Positions 5,272 through 7,375 of a DNA stretch of 7,375 nt are shown here, in pieces. A model generated the notes under the pieces. That model did no database searches, was not told the origin of the DNA, and saw only the letters and a list, made by a program, of their open reading frames with translations. Made by a program: the position numbers and the translations under genes. Numbering within the stretch: position 1 is the first letter of the stretch; the number at the start of each line of letters is the position of its first letter. The DNA is taken from NCBI GenBank assembly GCA_031288055.1, contig JAITSD010000051.1, forward strand, positions 1-7,375. The letters are read 5' to 3'. The DNA comes from Candidatus Opitulatrix roisinitermitis (lineage in GTDB: Bacteria; Actinomycetota; Actinomycetes; Actinomycetales; Bifidobacteriaceae).

Positions 5272-5360
5272 AATAGCCTTTCTTTATTTACTATATAAAG
5301 TCTACCTAAATTATTAAAGTTAACGAAATTATTTTAAAATAATGATTTTTAATTTAACGA

Positions 5361-5388
5361 TTGAATATTTTAATGTTAGCTTTAAAAT
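5361..5388 (+). promoter_or_regulatory. Likely dnaA promoter
   Basis: TTGAAT (5361-5366) and TAAAAT (5383-5388) are separated by 16 bp and match the sigma-70-type consensus at four and five of six positions. Transcription would start near 5395, inside the DnaA-box-like site at 5393-5401, which suggests autorepression by DnaA. The reading is by eye from sequence only. Confidence 0.5.
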
Positions 5389-5392
5389 ACAT

Positions 5393-5401
5393 TGTTGAAA
5401 A
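5393..5401 (-). promoter_or_regulatory. DnaA-box-like site at the predicted dnaA start of transcription
   Basis: TGTTGAAAA is the complement of TTTTCAACA, one base away from the common form TTTTCCACA. The same nonamer recurs at 5480-5488, 7025-7033 and 7082-7090, so it is probably the preferred box in this genome. Confidence 0.55.
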
Positions 5402-5439
5402 CTAAGGGTTAATTTATAAAATGAGTGTGAAAGGAATAA

Positions 5440-7020
5440 ATGGAAGTAGATGTCCTATGGACAAAAGTTGTGGAAAATATGTTGAAAACTCAACAGTTGA
5501 CCCCTTTTTATACTGAAGTTATTAAAAAAATAATCCCTAAGTCTTTTGACAATAATCATTTAGATCTTTTTATCTATGACACCTATGCCAAAAGACGCAT
5601 AGAAAGTGATATATCAAGTAACATATCTAACGAACTGGAAAATATTTTAGGTTATCCTGTGTCTTTTGCTATAAAAAGTGACCCCAATAACAGATCTGAT
5701 CTAACTGCTAGTTTTTCATCTTATAAAACAAAAACTCAACCTATAACCTCAGCTAATCAAAATAATTACACAATCAACCAAATTAAAGAAAATAATATTA
5801 GCGATCAAACCGCACCGACTATTTCAACAATTGTAACTAATGGTAAATCAAAAAACACTAACAATAAAAACTTTTTTAAATTAGACGAGTATACAAATTA
5901 TAAAAGTCCAGCTGATTTAAATAATCAGTCTAATTTATTAAATCAACCAAAACCATTATTTGGTAGATTAACACCTGACAATTCTAAAGTTATGGCTGGT
6001 TATACTTTTGAAAACTTTGTGGCTGGTGACGCTAATTCTTTTGTACTTTCAGCTTGTATGGCAGTGTCTGATAAACCTGGTTTAAATTATAACCCTTTAT
6101 TAATACATGGTAAATCTGGTATGGGTAAAACTCATTTACTTCATGCCATAGGCAATAGCTATAAAATAAAATTTAATGAAAAAGGTGTTTTATATTGTAC
6201 TGCTCAAGAGTTTATCAATGATTATGTTTTTGCTATTCGTGAAGGACAAATGCATAATTTTAAAATTAAATATTCTAATATTGATCTTTTATTAATTGAC
6301 GATATGCAATTTTTTGCCTCTAAAACCAGCTCTCAAGAACAATTTGTTTATGTATTTAATCAGTTAGTTGAAGCTGGTAAACAGGTGGTTATGACTAGCG
6401 ATGTTCATCCTAACGATTTAAAAAATTTGCCTGAAAGACTCAAAACTCGTATGAAAAACACAATCGTTGGTTTAGTGTCAGTTGGTTTAGAAACTAAAAT
6501 AGCTATTTTAAAAGTATTTTCTAATACTGCAGGACAATCAGTAGCCACAGACGTTTTAGAAGTTATTGCTCAAAAAAGCACCGGCTCTGTTAGAGAATTA
6601 ATTGGTTTATATAGAACTGTTATAAATTATCTTATTTTTTCTGGTAAAAATGTTACTCCTGAAGAAGCTTATAATTATTTAGTTTCACAAAATGTGGCAC
6701 CTGTTGTTGATGAACATAAAGCTTATAGCCCTCAATCAATTGTGAAAAATATTTGTGATTTTTATAATAGTGGTTATGAAGAAATAATTGGGGCTAGTCG
6801 ACGAAAAAGTGTAGTTTTTACTAGAAATTTATGTGTTTTTGTTTTACGAAAAATAACTAATTTGTCATTAACTGAAGTTGGCGAACAACTTGGCGGTCGT
6901 GATCATAGCACTATTTTAAATTGTTATAATAAAGCTGAAAAAATAATTTCTCAAGATAACACTATATTTGAACAAATTAGAATTTTTTTAAATATAAGTC
7001 GAAGTCAACAACTTGGATAA
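5440..7020 (+). CDS. dnaA: Chromosomal replication initiator DnaA
   Basis: DnaA binds boxes at oriC as an ATP-dependent filament, melts the origin and loads the helicase. It also acts as a transcription regulator. All four domains are visible in the 526 residues. Domain I is about 1-85. Domain II, about 86-170, is a long N/T/Q/S-rich linker. Domain III is the AAA+ core, about 172-400, with Walker A GKSGMGKT (224-231), Walker B LLLIDD (283-288), sensor 1 TSD (319-321), the likely arginine finger R337 in ERLKTRM, and sensor 2 R385 in GSVRELIG. Domain IV is about 430-526, with the DNA-binding signature GGRDHSTI (485-492). The ATG has a good ribosome binding site, GAAAGGA (5429-5435). The product looks intact and functional. 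Confidence 0.98.
   Translation: MEVDVLWTKVVENMLKTQQLTPFYTEVIKKIIPKSFDNNHLDLFIYDTYAKRRIESDISSNISNELENILGYPVSFAIKSDPNNRSDLTASFSSYKTKTQPITSANQNNYTINQIKENNISDQTAPTISTIVTNGKSKNTNNKNFFKLDEYTNYKSPADLNNQSNLLNQPKPLFGRLTPDNSKVMAGYTFENFVAGDANSFVLSACMAVSDKPGLNYNPLLIHGKSGMGKTHLLHAIGNSYKIKFNEKGVLYCTAQEFINDYVFAIREGQMHNFKIKYSNIDLLLIDDMQFFASKTSSQEQFVYVFNQLVEAGKQVVMTSDVHPNDLKNLPERLKTRMKNTIVGLVSVGLETKIAILKVFSNTAGQSVATDVLEVIAQKSTGSVRELIGLYRTVINYLIFSGKNVTPEEAYNYLVSQNVAPVVDEHKAYSPQSIVKNICDFYNSGYEEIIGASRRKSVVFTRNLCVFVLRKITNLSLTEVGEQLGGRDHSTILNCYNKAEKIISQDNTIFEQIRIFLNISRSQQLG
5469..5488 (-). promoter_or_regulatory. Pair of DnaA-box-like sites inside the start of dnaA
   Basis: TGTGGAAAA (5469-5477, complement TTTTCCACA) fits the classical TTWTNCACA consensus exactly. 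TGTTGAAAA (5480-5488, complement TTTTCAACA) lies 11 bp further on, one helical turn, in the same orientation. Both are within codons 10-17 of dnaA. With the site at 5393-5401 they could form a small DnaA-binding cluster across the dnaA promoter and start. Confidence 0.5.
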
Positions 7021-7024
7021 AACT

Positions 7025-7033
7025 TGTTGAAAA
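7025..7033 (-). promoter_or_regulatory. DnaA-box-like site just after dnaA
   Basis: TGTTGAAAA (complement TTTTCAACA) starts five bases after the dnaA stop codon. It is identical to the sites at 5393-5401 and 5480-5488 and points the same way. Confidence 0.5.
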
Positions 7034-7081
7034 TATGATAATAAAAACTAAATAAAAAATAATTTGAAAAACTTCAAAACT

Positions 7082-7090
7082 TTTTCAACA
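7082..7090 (+). promoter_or_regulatory. DnaA-box-like site in the dnaA-dnaN gap
   Basis: TTTTCAACA lies on the plus strand, opposite in orientation to the site at 7025-7033, and is followed by GG and an A/T-rich stretch. Its first part is also one arm of the inverted repeat with 7064-7071. Confidence 0.5.
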
Positions 7091-7100
7091 GGTTATAAAA

Positions 7101-7130
7101 TTGATAAACTAATGATATTAGTAGTATAAA
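7101..7130 (+). promoter_or_regulatory. Likely dnaN promoter
   Basis: TTGATA (7101-7106) and TATAAA (7125-7130) each match the sigma-70-type consensus at five of six positions, with an 18-bp spacer. Transcription would begin near 7137, the first base of the DnaA-box-like site TTATCAACA. This gives dnaN a promoter of its own in addition to any read-through from dnaA. Confidence 0.55.
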
Positions 7131-7136
7131 CTATGA

Positions 7137-7145
7137 TTATCAACA
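7137..7145 (+). promoter_or_regulatory. DnaA-box-like site at the predicted dnaN start of transcription
   Basis: TTATCAACA differs from the consensus TTATCCACA at one base. It occupies the predicted +1 region of the dnaN promoter, the same relative position as the box at the dnaA promoter. Confidence 0.55.
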
Positions 7146-7158
7146 GTTTTAACAACGC

Positions 7159-7179
7159 TTAATTAATTTAATTAATTAA
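7159..7179. repeat. A/T-only inverted repeat before dnaN
   Basis: The arms TTAATTAAT (7159-7167) and ATTAATTAA (7171-7179) are perfectly complementary around a 3-bp centre. The repeat ends five bases before the dnaN ribosome binding site (AGAAAGGA, 7184-7191). It could be a DNA-unwinding element or a weak leader hairpin. Confidence 0.7.
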
Positions 7180-7197
7180 AGTTAGAAAGGAAAAAAT

Positions 7198-7375
7198 ATG
7201 TTGAATATAGAAAAAAGTGTTTTACTCGACTCTTTAACATGGATTATTCGAGCTGTACCTTATCGTCCAAATATTCAAGCTTTAGAAGGTATAGTTATAA
7301 AAATAAATCAAAATAATACAATTACTCTAAGTGCTTATAATAATGAATTATATATGGAAAACACTATTCCTGCTG
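7198..7375 (+). CDS. dnaN: DNA polymerase III sliding clamp (beta subunit), 5' part only
   Basis: The first 59 codons are present and the gene runs off the window. The product begins MLNIEKSVLLDSLTWIIRAV and continues with ALEGIVIKIN and TITLSAYNNELYMENTIPA. This matches the first domain of the beta clamp: the opening helix, then a 'pIL.giLI' type strand, then a strand in the place of the usual 'ATDLE' turn, here AYNNE. The clamp encircles DNA and holds the polymerase on its template. The ATG has a strong ribosome binding site, AGAAAGGA (7184-7191). Its position after dnaA is the standard order, which supports the call. Confidence 0.93.
   Translation, partial: MLNIEKSVLLDSLTWIIRAVPYRPNIQALEGIVIKINQNNTITLSAYNNELYMENTIPA

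Larger units (their letters stand above)
5272..5439. promoter_or_regulatory. Divergent rpmH-dnaA intergenic region, part of the origin region
   Basis: This 168-bp AT-rich gap separates the leftward rpmH block from dnaA. It holds a perfect 16-bp palindrome (ATTATTTTAAAATAAT, 5328-5343) flanked by two direct copies of TTAACGA (5320-5326 and 5354-5360). It also holds the likely dnaA promoter and one DnaA-box-like site. In many bacteria this gap, the dnaA-dnaN gap or both together form oriC. The palindrome could be an easily melted element or an operator shared by both promoters. Confidence 0.6.
7021..7197. other. Candidate oriC: dnaA-dnaN intergenic region
   Basis: This 177-bp, strongly AT-rich gap holds three DnaA-box-like nonamers (7025-7033 minus, 7082-7090 plus, 7137-7145 plus). 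It has an inverted repeat (TTGAAAAA at 7064-7071, TTTTTCAA at 7081-7088) and a long A/T-only inverted repeat with 9-bp arms (7159-7167, 7171-7179), a plausible unwinding element. TAGTAG at 7119-7124 resembles two units of a DnaA-trio, but the tract is too short to be sure. Gene order on both sides is the standard origin order. Gene orientation also diverges around this region, except for the KGGTG genes. Whether melting occurs here or in the gap before dnaA cannot be settled from the sequence alone. Confidence 0.6.

Noticed and set aside
7119..7127. DnaA-trio element (TAGTAGTAT)
   Set aside because: Only two or three units, and not directly next to a box in the usual arrangement; could be chance.
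1..7375. Recoded TGA (Gracilibacteria/Absconditabacteria code)
   Set aside because: All genes read cleanly with TAA stops and no family alignment needs TGA as glycine.

Overview
The window is AT-rich bacterial DNA covering a chromosomal replication-origin region. It has the classical order rpmH/rnpA/yidD/yidC/jag (leftward) next to dnaA and the 5' end of dnaN (rightward). Every visible stop is TAA, tryptophan is TGG, and no internal TGA has to be read through, so the standard bacterial code fits. The small divergent versions of the housekeeping proteins, together with a cluster of secreted KGGTG proteins, suggest a Patescibacteria/CPR organism, possibly a Saccharibacteria relative. That placement is inference; no search was run.

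Left part (1-2790): three rightward genes form one paralogous family. Each has a basic N-terminus, a hydrophobic signal segment, a Val/Ala-x-Ala cleavage site, a nearly invariant stretch ending in LPV[AV]KGGTG, linker phrases like those of phage tail fibres, and a C-terminal domain unlike that of the other two. All three share an upstream block with a T tract of 12, 13 or 11 bases and a -10-like AATAAT at exactly -12 to -7 from the ATG. The 21-bp unit encoding the N-terminal heptapeptide is present once, twice and three times in gene order. The genes look like variable, possibly phase-variable, surface or secreted factors.

Middle part (2800-5271, leftward): rpmH (ribosomal protein L34), rnpA (RNase P protein), yidD and yidC (membrane protein insertion) and jag (KH/R3H RNA-binding protein) lie in a compact block with gaps of 8 to 31 bp. 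It is probably one operon read from the rpmH-dnaA gap. Its last gene meets the third KGGTG gene tail to tail with 9 bp between stop codons.

Right part (5272-7375): an AT-rich divergent intergenic region, dnaA, a 177-bp dnaA-dnaN gap and the first 59 codons of dnaN. DnaA-box-like sites of the form TTTTCAACA/TTATCAACA/TTTTCCACA occur in both gaps and in the first codons of dnaA. One box overlaps the predicted transcription start of dnaA and another that of dnaN, suggesting control by DnaA. The origin most likely lies in one or both gaps. dnaA, dnaN and the rpmH block point away from it, whereas the three KGGTG genes point toward it and are head-on to replication.
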